Shown: positions 43,778-55,224 of the stretch, in pieces | Numbering within the stretch: the stretch's first letter is position 1 | Layout: each line of letters starts with the position of its first letter | Source: Naganishia liquefaciens | Lineage: Eukaryota; Basidiomycota; Tremellomycetes; Filobasidiales; Filobasidiaceae | NCBI GenBank assembly: GCA_013423385.1 | Contig: BLZA01000005.1 | Coordinates: 62,001 to 126,000 of the forward strand | DNA: 64,000 nucleotides | Reading direction: 5' to 3' | Notes under the pieces: generated by a model | Told to the model about the DNA's origin: nothing | The model's database searches: none | The model's input: the letters and a program-made list of their open reading frames with translations, nothing else | Position numbers and translations under genes: made by a program

Positions 43778-43785
43778 TATATATA
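43778..43785 (-). promoter_or_regulatory. TATA box of the SGNH hydrolase gene
   Basis: tatatata (palindromic) starts 52 bases upstream of the ATG at 43726 on the minus strand. Confidence 0.5.
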
Positions 43786-44765
43786 CCAAGTCCGTGCGAG
43801 ATCTTGCAATTCAAGTGAAAAGTATGCCGCTGAACACAGCATGGTCCCCCGCATACGGTCAAGCTAGAAGGCATGGCTTGCCATTTCGCAATAGCTGCAG
43901 TCCTTCCGACGACTTCCTAGCGACTTCCCGATATGTTTCCGTGAGGATTTCACGCTGCATCCCAGATCTCTGTCTTGCCTTTCCTGCTGATTTCGCCGCA
44001 TCGGCGATGACAAGCAGGGCCCCAGGAACGCAGATCGGGCGAGCTAGAACACGGAAGTAACATCTTTTCCATTCATCTATACCCCATTCGGATCGTCATC
44101 TTCGTCATATGAGCCACTTTGAGCTCATCCGGACCGGCGGGTAGGCCGAGTCACGTGACCGCTTCCGGGCCGCCTGCGGCAGCTGCCCCTTGCGTTTCGC
44201 AAGGGAGTCGAGGCCATAACGACGGAACCAACGCTTGTCAGCCTGCTCTAGGGAAACCGTCCGCCTCAGATGAAGTAGCACATCGACGCTGATGATGGAT
44301 ACACTGCCTTAATCAATCACGAGCGCATCCGGATCTCTGATGAAGGTCTGGTGGTCGAAACGGTCACAGTGTCTCGACCTGGTCATTCAGCGCGCTTGTC
44401 AAGGTGGTTCAAGGTAGAGAACAGAATTCTATAGACGCTCACATCCGACATCGCGATAGGCGCACCGCCTGCAAGTGTGCTGCGTCAAGACTTGCCCTTT
44501 GCTCTGAATATACTTCCGATTGTGGGAAACATACGTTACGGATCATCCTTTGCATGATTACGCATTTCAGGGAGGCGTCCATTGTTTAGGTGTCCTCTCT
44601 GTAACCAAAGGACACTCAACAATGGCTCGAGCTCAAGCGTTGCTCCACATCCTCGCTCTTTATAACGTGGCATTCAGTTCGTCCTGCCCTTCTGGTAGCC
44701 CAGCGATAATTTGGACTCATCAGCCAAAAGCCAGATTGGCGCGGTTCTTCCATACGAGATACAGA
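43786..44765. other. Intergenic, upstream of SGNH and GNAT genes
   Basis: A head-to-head spacer of about 1 kb. No supported gene. An in-frame extension of the GNAT frame reaches back to 44520 but begins at a non-ATG codon and has no family similarity, so I treat it as untranslated. Confidence 0.5.
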
Positions 44766-45614
44766 ATGTGCTCCCCTCATCTCTCTATCATCATCCGCAC
44801 AGCTCTTGCTTCCGAACTTCCCTCTCTCTTTCACCTTCACCACCAAGCCTTCCTCCCTGATCCAGCCATCTCCCTGCTCCGGCGCAACTGCTCATCCACC
44901 TCCATCCGAGACTGGTACTGGAGAAAAGGTGTCTTGCCGACTCTAAAAGATGGAACCGGAACTGTTCTGGTCGCTCAACAGCTAGACAGTAAAGAAATCG
45001 TAGGACTCGCTTACTTTTTAAAGTTGACGTCGAAGAATCCACCCACCGTTCCGCCTCCAGACTCGTTTCCCCAAGGGTACAACATTGAGGAGAGCGCAAA
45101 GATGCGCGAGTCGAGGATCAGGTGGCAGAACAAGCTGCTTTCCCGATATGGGGAATACATCTGTCAGTGACTGTCCCTGCCCTCCTCACTATGGTACTGC
45201 TCGCACTGAGCCAAACGTGTCCACCAGATCTCGATAGTCTCGCTGTCTCGCCAGCTCATCAAGGCAAAGGCTACGGATCGCAACTGATGTCTGCAGTCCT
45301 CGAAGAAGCTGCCAAACAGCGCCTCAACGTCGCCCTTTGCGCCCCAGCTGGTATGCTCTAGCCTCGGTGCGGAAGATACGGAACCGTCACTGAATCTTCT
45401 TCCGATAGGCAAGAATGAATTCTATGAAAAGTTTGGTTTCGAAGAAGTACAAAAGCCGGTGATGTTGGATGACGGCAAGATCCAAGGGGTATGGCTTATC
45501 GAATGCAGAAAGTCCATCTCTTTTCTGCAAATTTACTGATTTTTGCTTGTCCAGTTCAACTCGATGCTTTCCAAAACCGTTCCTGTGAAAGTTTGCGACA
45601 CGGAATTCCGTTGA
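44766..45614 (+). CDS. GNAT-family N-acetyltransferase
   Basis: Proposed CDS: join(44766..45162,45228..45350,45409..45488,45555..45614), 219 aa. GNAT enzymes move acetyl from acetyl-CoA to an amine; the acceptor here is unknown. Marks: an N-terminal IIIRTALASELPSLFHLHHQAF, a middle loop with VLVAQQLDSKEIVGLAYFL, the acetyl-CoA-binding motif A region YLDSLAVSPAHQGKGYGSQLM, and the C-terminal NEFYEKFGFEEV motif B. The Q-x-x-G-x-G core (QGKGYG) is intact. Three GT-AG introns (58-66 nt) each keep phase. The ATG at 44766 begins MCSPHLSIIIRTA, the proper first strand of the fold. Confidence 0.92.
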
Positions 45615-46131
45615 AATCCCGGCTTTATCTGACAGGAACTGTCAAGTCCCAGAAGGAGCTTGGGTGCGGCCTACTGCCATCAAAAGGGTAGCTCATACAT
45701 TAGTAGAAAAAAGCGCGAAATGCCATAGAGCTTGAAGAGTGGATGAAGAAAATTTAAATTCTCTCTGTTCAGCAATTCGCGTACGATATCAGACAGACCT
45801 GCGTGATAGCGATCTTTGTAATCTATCCGATGATCAACCCTTGTTCATGACCCGATCTCAGCGATCCGACTGATCTTCCATCAGCGACCCCAACAATAGA
45901 CGGAACGCCATTGTGCGTTTCAGATATACCTCCTATCGATTTGGCGCGTGTGATGCGCCTGTGCGCTTTTCTTCTGGTAAAGGAATCCATCTCGCTGTCC
46001 ATCATCGAGAGGAGTCGTCCAACGTTTGCGGCCATTCAACTCGTTTTATTACTCACAGGCATCCGTCCCTGTCACCGTCTTTGAACGGGACGACCGTTTC
46101 TCGAGACCACAACGACATCAGTCGCGGCACG
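45615..46131. other. Intergenic upstream of the AT-hook gene
   Basis: Holds the 3' end of the GNAT gene and the promoter of the AT-hook gene. No other feature seen. Confidence 0.5.
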
Positions 46132-47430
46132 ATGGACGCTCAAACTATTCTCGGCCGTCTACGCGCAGGCGAAGACATAGCAACCATCCGTTTCGTGCCC
46201 GAGACCATTTGGCTACGAGTCGGTCAGTGCTGCCGAATCACTCTCTTAAGAACGCATAGGCTCACCGCTCATATGGTTTCACCTCGGTCAGCCAACGTCG
46301 CAGCGGACGCGAACGAATTGGATATCCTAACGACCGTTGCGGAAAAGGTCAAATCACGGGAAGGAACTGGGAATGAGCATTTCATGGTGATGGGCGAACT
46401 CGCATTCCTGCTCTATAAAAACCATCTGGCGGAAGAGGTAAGAGCCCGGGAACCTTTACTCAGCACGACGAGCTCACCAGTTAAGACATAGTCAAGGACA
46501 GTCTTGCACGAATTGATCACGATAACCGATCACAGCATCTCCCAAAAGCAAGTAACGATGCAGATCATTGATTCCACCGTCGCCGCCCTCCCATCTCGCA
46601 GCGGCCAACCACCCAAACGGAAATCCATAATTGATGAGGAGACCAACAAACGCACCAAGCTTCCGGTTGAGATACCTCCTTCCCGTGACCGTAATCCTCC
46701 TCACACGGTCGGAAAGGCAGCAACAATTTCTACAGCCGCTCCCAAACGTCGAGGAAGGCCCCCTAAAGTACAGCCCACGGCAAACGGTCCGAAACCTGCG
46801 GAGCCAAAGGTCGCGAAAGTCACACTTCAACAGCCCGACCTATGTCATCCTCAAATCAGCAGAGCTCTCAAGGGGGATGGATCTGTGGTATCGATCGAAC
46901 CAAGGGCTTCCACTTGGGAAGTGGTTGTTGCCAAACGAGGCCGGGGACGTCCGCGCAAATCTGCTCCAGCGAGTCTCCCTTATTCACCTTGGCTTCCCCA
47001 GGCTTCCAGCACGCAGACTGCAGGTCCGAGTTCCCGTACCCGTGCTTCTGCTGCATTGTCCACAACAGCCACAGACCCCTCATTCAGGAGTCAATTACCT
47101 GCACCGCCGCCCGCCATAATGAACACCGATCCTCAACTCACTGCACCAGCTCCCGGACCCGCACAAGTTCTGGACCCCGATGTCGTCCGTCCCGAATTCT
47201 CCCGCTGTTCCACCTCCTACCGCTCCTCCCGCTCCGCGATGAGCGTCACCCCCGAGCCATCCTCCTCGGCATTTTCCGACAGAGAATACCGGCCACTCGA
47301 TTCGGGACGGATGGCACCTCCCCGGAAGGTGCGGATGAGGCGGTTTCTCGACGCGGATGGGAATGACAGGCAGGAGATGGTGCTGGACAAGAAGGAGAGT
47401 GATAGGGAGAGACCACAGAGGGAACAATGA
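46132..47430 (+). CDS. AT-hook DNA-binding protein, unknown role
   Basis: Proposed CDS: join(46132..46222,46292..46437,46492..47430), 391 aa. Two good AT-hook motifs are visible, KRRGRPPK in the first half of exon 3 and KRGRGRPRK further on; AT-hooks grip the minor groove of AT-rich DNA, so the protein is probably nuclear. The first 80 residues form a helical, non-repetitive module (MDAQTILGRLRAGEDIATIRF, ELAFLLYKNHLAEE) with no family I recognise. The rest is Ser/Pro/Ala-rich, ending in a charged RKVRMRRFLDADGNDR segment. The first intron (69 nt) is a multiple of three. Retained, it would add 23 residues, and splicing is preferred because of its strong gtcagt donor. Confidence 0.78.
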
Positions 47431-47749
47431 AACGTCTGGTTGTTGTGAAGGAGTTGGCAATGTCAAACTTGTACCTGTTTCGCATGAAAGGCTCCTGAGA
47501 AGTCAAGGATAAACGTGATCGATCGATATGTTTGTAATGATGAACGCCGCGTGTTCCTGTATTTCGTTAAAGAGATGTCCTTGATTCCACGATATTTAGT
47601 GTTCTAGCTGACGAGCCTCACCGCCGAAAGAATCGAGCAGGAACATCTTTTTGACAATTTCGAATACGTTCGTTTGCTCAGGCTTGAGCCTTTCGTCCTG
47701 TCTTCCAAAATTTACAACTCCTAAAACATTCGGCCCAAACTTTTACCAA

Positions 47750-50605
47750 TCACTGGAACGCCATCTGAGCTATCGACGTTTCCAGCCCAGTCTGGGGTTG
47801 CCGTTGCGCTACCTGACCATGTTCCATCCTAGGCGATTGTCCCGGACTCGACGGCAATTGTGCCTGTCCCGGCGCACTAGGCTGCCAAGCCTGACCGGTC
47901 TGTCCGGGCGGAGCGTAGTTCCCGCTCGACTGGCTGTGCTGCTGCTGAAGGGTAGGTTCTTCTTGCGGCGCGCTCGGGAAACTCATCGACGGCGCTGGCA
48001 TCATGGGCTGGGGCGAGGCGGATATCTGAGCGGGTTGTCCCTGTGCGGGCAAGAAGGCAGCGTTCTGTCCGATAGGCGCATTCGGGGGCAGCAGACTTGT
48101 TTGCGACTGATTAGCGTGGTTCATCGGCTGACCGTATATTTGAGGCTGGGGCATCGACATTGATCCCGATGAGTGGTGCCCGTACGGAGCCTGCTCCCGC
48201 GAATTATCATGACCCTGAGGAGCTGCAGGACCAGAGCTCGACCGAATAGAAGCGTTGTCTGCGCTACGATCCGGAGCATAGCCTTCTTGGGATCCCTGCT
48301 GCGCCGCTTGGGGGGCAGGCTGATGGGCCGGTTGACCGCCAAGACCCTGTCCCGCTGCCTGTGCTTGTGCTTGCTGGATCTGAGCCTGACTCCATCCCTG
48401 CGCCGCCATCTGCTGCGCATACTGAGCTTGGGCAGCATAGTATGCCTGCCAAGCCGCAGCAATCTTGGCTGCCTCTTCCTGACTTTGGGCCGGAACAGCA
48501 GCTCCAGGTTGAGTATTGGCCGGGCTCGCTCCGCCTGCAGGTGCCGCGGCGCCAGCCTGGGCTTGCTGCTGGTAGTATTGCGCCCATGCTGCTGCGATGG
48601 CCGCTTGCTGGTCCGGCTGAGCTTGGGGCGAAGGGTGACCAGGGCCAGCAGGGCTGCCTTGGAAGGTTTGGCCTTGATAGGGAGCTCCGCCCGGTGCGAG
48701 CGATCCGTAGCTGGATGCGCGATGAGCATGTCCCGGCCTGGGAGCGTATTCTACAAAGCTATCAGCATCTTGTCCGTGAGCAGATTCGCCACACCTACGT
48801 GGGTGACCTGCATATGCAATCGGATATGCGGGCTGGGCTTGCGGCGGTTGTGTCATTTTCGCATACTGCCGCTGAGCTTTGATGAATCCAGCATGAATGT
48901 GCTCCAGTTCGGCTGATGTAATATTAGCCTCATGCGGCAGCTCCCATAACAGCACTTACCCTTTTGGTCCGCATACTTCTTCATCAAACCAACAATCTCG
49001 GGCTGCACCTCGACGACTCGTCGATACAGTTCTTCCACCTCTGGGCTGTCCTCGATGCGATCACCTCGAGATGGATCGAGGCGGTCGAGCATACGTTGTA
49101 GGTTGACGATGAGTCCCTGAGCGGCAAAGACTCTCGCTTCATCCTGCGCCTCCTTGGCAAGCTCTGCCGGCGTTGGATCCGGTAGGGGTTCCTGCGGCGA
49201 GGTCAGCCTACATATACTTGATGTTCCGACACACTTACGACATAGCTAACTGGGAAGATCCCGATCCTCCCGCCGACAGCACCCGTGTACCACTCATCAT
49301 ACATCCGATCAATCACCTTGATCACATCCCCCTTGTCAAAACTCAATTCGCCGCGTTCCGTCGTCGTGAATGGGTAGATCGCGCGGACTCGTGCAGCCGT
49401 TGCTTTACTCGGCAACACTGGAGGCGGTGTCGGGTCTCGAGCGACGTAGGGCTGAGCGGATGGGCCTGTCGACGTCGTGTTCCTCTGCTCAGGCTGGGGT
49501 GCGGATGACCCACTGGGACCGGCGGACCCTTCCCCTGCCCTGTTTGTTGCAGCTCCTCCCCGGCCTCCCTTGTCCCGCATCGACAACTCCAGAACCCGCG
49601 CCAATTCCTCTTCTTCCTCTCGCCGCAGCCTCTCCCGCCTCTCCTCGTCTGCAGCAACGCCGCCTCCACCGCCGACTTTAGGAGCATCGTCCACCGCGTC
49701 AAACATCTTCCGCGCTTTCAAGGAATCGTAAAGCTCCTGCATGACGCCAAGGCTGGGATCACTGCCGAATTGCTTTGTCCATTGTTGTACAAACTTCAAC
49801 GCGCGGGTCTTGACTTGCGCTACCGTTGTCTGCGATGTAAATCAGCAACAGCCCCGGTTGTCAGGTTGACTCGATCCGACTCACTCGATCACTGATGAGC
49901 CTATCAAGAGCGCTTGTCCACGCACGACTGCTCAACTCCGCATGTGCTGGTCTTCCACAGTTTTGAGCAAGCGAATTGGCGAGCTAAAAGGGAGAAAGGG
50001 ATAGTCAGCATCAGACTTCCTAAACCTTCGCTGTTTGCATGAGACCAGGGCGTCGTCGCATGCTTCGACTGGGGACGACGAGTTGGTTAATCTCGTTCGC
50101 TATTTCGTGTCTCAAATGCGGCAGATGGCGCCGGACCACGACTCGTTGAAGGCTCTCTGGCTCCGCCTCGTCAGGTCGTTTCAATGCACAGCGCACGCTG
50201 CCCACCCCAAGGCGAATGACACCCGGATACCTTCCGCTTGACATCTCCCTTCTTCCACACGAGAGCTAACACACAAGACTGCAACTCACCTCCAACGCGA
50301 AAATCTGCACATTAGGATTCCGATGAATTAACCTCTTTCCCAGACTAGCCACGGCGTCCTTTGCCCTATGCAATCGCCATCAGCGAACCTTTATCGCACC
50401 GTCCCAAGTATAGACATACCCTTGTTCCCCTTCCTCGGATACACGATCACAGATCTGCAAATTCGCATCCCAATCCTCGCTCAACAGGTCCTCGTGCGTC
50501 GCTTTGCCTATCCGGAATCCTGTGAGCCCGCCTTGTTCAGAACAGGAGAATCAATGGTCACTTACCAACGATATCATCGTATGGATTCGCGGCGGCTCTG
50601 AACAT
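47750..50605 (-). CDS. HSE1: Hse1/STAM, ESCRT-0 subunit (VHS-UIM-SH3)
   Basis: Proposed CDS: complement(join(47750..48912,48960..49191,49239..49829,49885..49983,50290..50365,50420..50507,50566..50605)), 762 aa. Hse1 pairs with Vps27 to sort ubiquitinated cargo at endosomes. Domain order: VHS (MFRAAANPYDDIVGKATHE, LLSEDWDANLQICDRV, KFVQQWTKQF), a UIM-like helix (EEEEELARVLELSMRDKG, about residues 160-180), one SH3 (VRAIYPFTTTERGELSFDKG, DEWYTGAVGGRIGIFPVSYV), the GAT-like helical region (RMLDRLDPSRGDRIED, GLIVNLQ), and a long Gln/Pro/Ala-rich tail of about 380 residues, far longer than in yeast. Intron 3 (49984-50289) is 306 nt while all others are 47-58 nt. Confidence 0.93.
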
Positions 50606-51376
50606 GCTTGTCATGCTGAAAAGTGGCGATGCGGGATACACGAGTACCGCCAGACTCGAGAGGCAAAGCACAGCGCGATAACGGCGGACTGCAATGCGCC
50701 GATTCGTCATCCCCGTCGGAAGGGGGGTTCAGCGATCGGTGCCTGGAAATTAGGGTTTTAGGGCGAATTTGGCTGGATATAGGTACATCTTCGTGCCGTT
50801 CAACCTTTGAGCTAATCTTCACTGTGACTTGAGAGCTAGCATACTGAAGAAAGCTGCCAAAAAATCCATAGCCAGTAGCAAGTGACTTCGGCAGACGATA
50901 GGATCTTGAGTGATCCTCGCGACCGAATTCGGTTCTCGCATTTGAGCTCTGGAAAAGACCAGGCTTGACGTCCCAATGTCAAGGCAATCTTGCTCTCAGC
51001 AAAGGTTGCCTGAACGTCCTTCCGCCGGTCTCAAATGCCCATTTACCTTTGAAGCTGTAATATGATGACATACACCGTACGATCGCAAATAATCAAAGTT
51101 GAAAGGAGTGCACCATTCGTCAACGGATTTTATCAAGGAGGAGCCCACAGGAATCACGATTTCCGATCCAGGGTCACTTGTTGGGGATTCAAGTGCTCCT
51201 GACTCTCTCATCGATTCGGCTTCGTCAGACCGAAAAAATGGACAAAGGATTGCCTTGCCAATGTGACCTGTCACAGACTGGATTCCCTCGGCAGACGGAA
51301 TACATAAGGCGAGTCTTTGGGTGAGAAGTATCAACTCTCACTTGGCCTCCTCTATGATTTTCCACACTTCACTTTG
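50606..51376. other. Intergenic, HSE1 and unknown gene promoters
   Basis: A head-to-head spacer. A minus-strand frame at 50996-51334 (112 codons, non-ATG start) has ordinary composition but no recognisable motif and no clear splice partners. I do not call it. Confidence 0.4.
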
Positions 51377-52033
51377 ATGTCACAAACGAGCAGTACGAGT
51401 CTTTCTGAGCGTTCCTCCGATTCGCTTGACACCAACGACGAAGGCTCATGGCCTCCCAAAAGAGACCTTGCGCAACGACAGCTCTCTTTGGATGAATGGG
51501 AGCGATATCTGGATGAAAAGGTCTGCGCCATCCGTAGGTGTTTATATTGGTACCCGAAGACCCCTCTTGAGAGCAACACGGAGTTGTGGAGTAAGATGAA
51601 TAGTTGCAAGAAATCTTTCGTACAGTGGGGTGGTCTGGCTTGGGATATCGAGGTAGCTCTTCAAGGGGAAGAGCGAAAGGCATGGTCAGAGATGGCTACC
51701 AATATGGTGGATCGGATTACGCAGATACCTGAATTTGAGATGCTTGGCAATGTCTTATCTCAGATCTACTTGGACTGGCCACTTGTCGACTTCTTGTGGG
51801 ATCAATGGGTCGCCTCTCTCAAGGCTCAACCACTGCCTGGAGTCTTCTCTGGGGTGTATTTTGAACGATCCAGATCATCGAGCGTACAAGAAACGACGGA
51901 CGATGTAGCCTTCGACATACCCACTGGTATATTGTCATCCTGTTGGCCACGTACCATTACAGTTGCCTTCAGGGAGCCATCCAGTCATATCAGTAAAGTC
52001 TTGGACTCACAATCTGGGGAACAACAGGGGTAA
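51377..52033 (+). CDS. Hypothetical 218-aa protein
   Basis: A single open frame from the ATG at 51377; the frame extends 20 codons further up but only to a TTG. Not recognised. A Ser-rich acidic N-terminus leads into a Trp-rich helical middle (LSLDEWERYLDEKVCAIRRC, LYWYPKTPLESNTELWSKMN, FVQWGGLAWDIEVALQGEER, IYLDWPLVDFLWDQWVASLK), an unusual density of eleven or so Trp. No signal peptide or membrane span. It has no intron, unlike most genes here, which together with the sparse surroundings makes it a candidate lineage-specific gene. Confidence 0.5.
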   Translation: MSQTSSTSLSERSSDSLDTNDEGSWPPKRDLAQRQLSLDEWERYLDEKVCAIRRCLYWYPKTPLESNTELWSKMNSCKKSFVQWGGLAWDIEVALQGEERKAWSEMATNMVDRITQIPEFEMLGNVLSQIYLDWPLVDFLWDQWVASLKAQPLPGVFSGVYFERSRSSSVQETTDDVAFDIPTGILSSCWPRTITVAFREPSSHISKVLDSQSGEQQG

Positions 52034-53013
52034 TTGCTCCGACATGATCCCTTTGTACGTATATGAGGCGCAATGACGATGGCTATGATGCCCCGCTGCA
52101 ACGTTTGAACAAAGCTATGAAAGACGATCCTCATCAAAAGTTCCTGTAGCGCAAAGGGTATTGCTCGGTCACGCTATGACATAAAGTAGGCAGAGTTATC
52201 AACATTGAAGCCCCGCAAAATTGAGCTAGTGGAAATCTTGCTTTTGGTGTCAAACCACGAGATTACATCAGACAGCTACATACAGGGATTGGAGGGAATA
52301 GCGACCTTTCATCACCAGACGATCTCGCTACGGACCCAATTAAGCTGAGAAAAAGTCTCAGGACCTATCTTGCCATTTCTGAGTATTATGACTCGCTTTG
52401 CTAACAGACAACATGCTTGTCGCCCGTTCAAAGCCTCTTCTACAAGAGGTCAAGATGGACGCCTCGTTTTCGCTAACGAAGGCTTGGACATCGCATAATT
52501 TTCTCCCAGTCATCTTTCTTCGACAACACAGGATGGCACGAGCCCCAGCGGAGGGTATTCTGGAGATCTCGCTGAAGAAACCGGACAGGGATCTCGACGG
52601 CTCAAGTCTGTTTTGCTTCGGCTAGCTTTGAAGCTTGCCTTCCGTCAGAACGGAGGTGGAACTTGACTCATCACCGAGTCGTCCGTCTCTGGATAGAGGG
52701 TCAACACACGCCGGAAACGGAAATCTTCAAGATCCAAGGGTTGACCACTGGCAGACAACCGGCTGCGAAATTCCCCAGCAATTGCCACGCATGCACCGCG
52801 AGATCGCGAGCGAGTGACCCAAAATTCACCCAAAGCCGCGTATAAACTGCATTTTGTTTATCCCCCCTTTTTGACAGGAAACTGTAAAACCCCCCTTGGC
52901 GTGACGTCTCCAGCCGCGCGAGCCGCACGCCGCGAGCGACATACTTGTCTTGCATCCACCATGGCTGATCACACCGTCATAAGCTTCTCATCGACTTGCA
53001 TACTCCCTTCACA
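52034..53013. other. Intergenic before the UEV gene
   Basis: About 1 kb without a supported gene. A short plus-strand frame at 52398-52625 (75 codons) is open but unremarkable. At 52961 there is an ATG in good context that is out of frame with the UEV start at 53014; see the findings. Confidence 0.45.
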
Positions 53014-54258
53014 ATGGCTCAAAGTACGTTCTTCTCCCTCTCTATCATCTTGGATCAAGCCTCCTCTGACATACCCCGTGCTTGCAGTCCCACGATCATT
53101 CCGTCTCCTCGAAGAGCTCGAAAAGGGGGAAAAGGGTCTCGGCAACAGCAGCTGCAGTTATGGACTCAAGGTAGGATATCCACACTCGTAGATTGGGCTG
53201 TCAATGCTGATGGACACGCTTGTAGGATTCGGATGATCTCGATATGAAGGAGTGGAACGGAACGATCTTGGGTCCACCGCATGTGAGTTCGGCTTTCTCC
53301 TTTCCTGTATGATACGGTCTTGGGTCCAGAGAGGATGCGAAGGCATATGCGGCCGTTCATTGGGACGTTGAATAAGCTTCGGGAGGTATAGAACGAAGAA
53401 TGGCAGATGCCGAAATCCTCCCGAACCTACCCATCTTGGGCAAGAAGGGGCATCACGAGTAAGGCTACGGAAGGTGAAAGTCGTCGGATAGGCGACGTGT
53501 GCTTTATCACTCCCGCAGTACAAGGAGCTTCTCACATCATGAATCTCAGGGTGTACGCGCAGTCCTGAACGCTGGGATCTACTGGCTTTCCCCGTGCTTG
53601 ATCCATCAAGTGATATCTTCCACGGACTAGTCATATCTCCTTGCTGCTACAAGCCCACGTCATTCTTACAGAAGCTGATCCCTCCTGCCCTTTGCTTTCC
53701 TCCAACAGACCGTTCACGAGAACCGAATCTACAGCCTGACCATCTACTGCCCAAACGCCTACCCGAACGGCCCGCCCCTTGTCAAGTTCGAAAGCAAGAT
53801 CAACCTCCCATGCGTTGACAGTCGGGGCGTCGTGAGTCATATCTCGCGGTATCATCGATATCGAGACGACATGGAACGCTAATCCTTGTCATCTCCATAG
53901 GTTGACATCTCGCGTCTTCCTGCACTTCACCCGTGGAAACGGGACTATACCTTGGAGCACGTTCTCGTCTCCATCTGGCGGTTCGTTCCATCTGCCTTCA
54001 TAAACGAGATCATTTACTTACACGCATATACATCTCCGACACCCCTCATCATCCAATCACCAATGTATTCTTCCGTTATCTCTTTCCCCTCTCATCTCGC
54101 CAATCTCGATGCTCCCTCGACCAACATGCTCCCTTGACAAACAACATCTATTCCGATGGAATAGCGACATGGCATCCCCCATGAACAAGAAGACTCCTCA
54201 ACCAGCCGAAGGTACCGAATTCCCCCCGCTGGACCTTGCAACACTTGCCCAGCGATAA
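53014..54258 (+). CDS. MMS2: Ubiquitin-conjugating enzyme variant (Mms2/Uev1)
   Basis: Proposed CDS: join(53014..53023,53088..53170,53226..53282,53709..53831,53901..53980,54165..54258), 148 aa. Mms2-type UEVs pair with Ubc13 to build Lys63-linked ubiquitin chains in DNA damage tolerance. Marks: IPRSFRLLEELEKGEKG (the Ubc13-binding face), SSCSYGLKDSDD, WNGTILGPPH, ENRIYSLTIYCPNAYPNGPP, VKFESKINLPCV, LHPWKRDYTLEHVLVSIWR and the end DMASPMNKKTPQPAEGTEF. No active-site Cys is present at the E2 position, as expected of a UEV. The first coding exon is only ten bases (ATG GCT CAA A). Introns 3 and 5 are long for this genome (426 and 184 nt); the last was placed because it rejoins the family C-terminus. 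Confidence 0.93.
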
Positions 54259-55224
54259 GCAACATCGTGGCTTGAAGGAGGAGATTAGGCAGGCAAGAAG
54301 GGATTGTGGAGCGTGAAGGGTCGGAATGATGTCGTCAGTGGGAGAGAGAGAGAGAGGAATGTCCGAACCTGGAGACATGATGTGCGGACACAACGCAGAG
54401 TACAGATAGAAGACCCATGCAAACATAAAGCCAATGATTATGACACTATCGTTAACACCCTGGCTGGGCAGTGGGATTGCGAATCGCGTATGGCCGTCGC
54501 GAGCATAGCGTGTCGGTATGACGGCTCTCAAGTCTCTAGCACCTCGCAAGCAACGTGATACCGGTTCCGTAGCTGGTGACCTGTAGGCTACGCAGACATC
54601 GCTCAATTTGTAGAATCATACCTTTATCCTGTTCCCGCTTTTCCCTTAGTGCAACGCAAGATCTCGTCGAGCAACGTGAGGGTTATGAAGCTGAAAATAG
54701 TCGATGGGGGAAGGTCATAGCACTTACCGGACCGAACCTGGGTCTGTGGACAAAGTAAGCTCCAACTAGTACAAAGGCTTAGGGCTCTTTATATTTTTTT
54801 GGCAAGAAGGCCAAATTTATAGATCATGAATGACAGTTCAAGTTGTCCTCAAAGGTACAGAGCAACGTAGCCTTCAAAATACAGGTTTTGCACAAGAAGC
54901 AAGAAATCCCAGCCAGCTGGTCTTTCCAATGAGAGCGAATTTGTGTCATATCCTGCCAATACTGAATACTAGCAATCGACACTGTATACTCCACTAGATC
55001 GATAGGTAACTGTGAATCATTCTGGGTTCTCTATCTCTTGACTCCCGCTAGTTTCAGAGACGATCGTACATCGAAGGGGAACGCGATCCTCATCTGATAT
55101 TGTTTTCTCCGAACGCTTCACAGATGGTCAGCATATACGTACCCAATGGTACTAGCTTGAACGGATGAATTTTGCAATCGATGCTCGAACGTCTTCTCTT
55201 TCCCTTGTAGCCAGCCAGACCTGT
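54259..55224. other. Intergenic, no supported gene
   Basis: Frames up to 152 codons on the minus strand at 54.1-54.6 kb overlap the UEV last exon antiparallel and carry no family signal. AT content rises from about 54.75 kb on. Confidence 0.45.
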
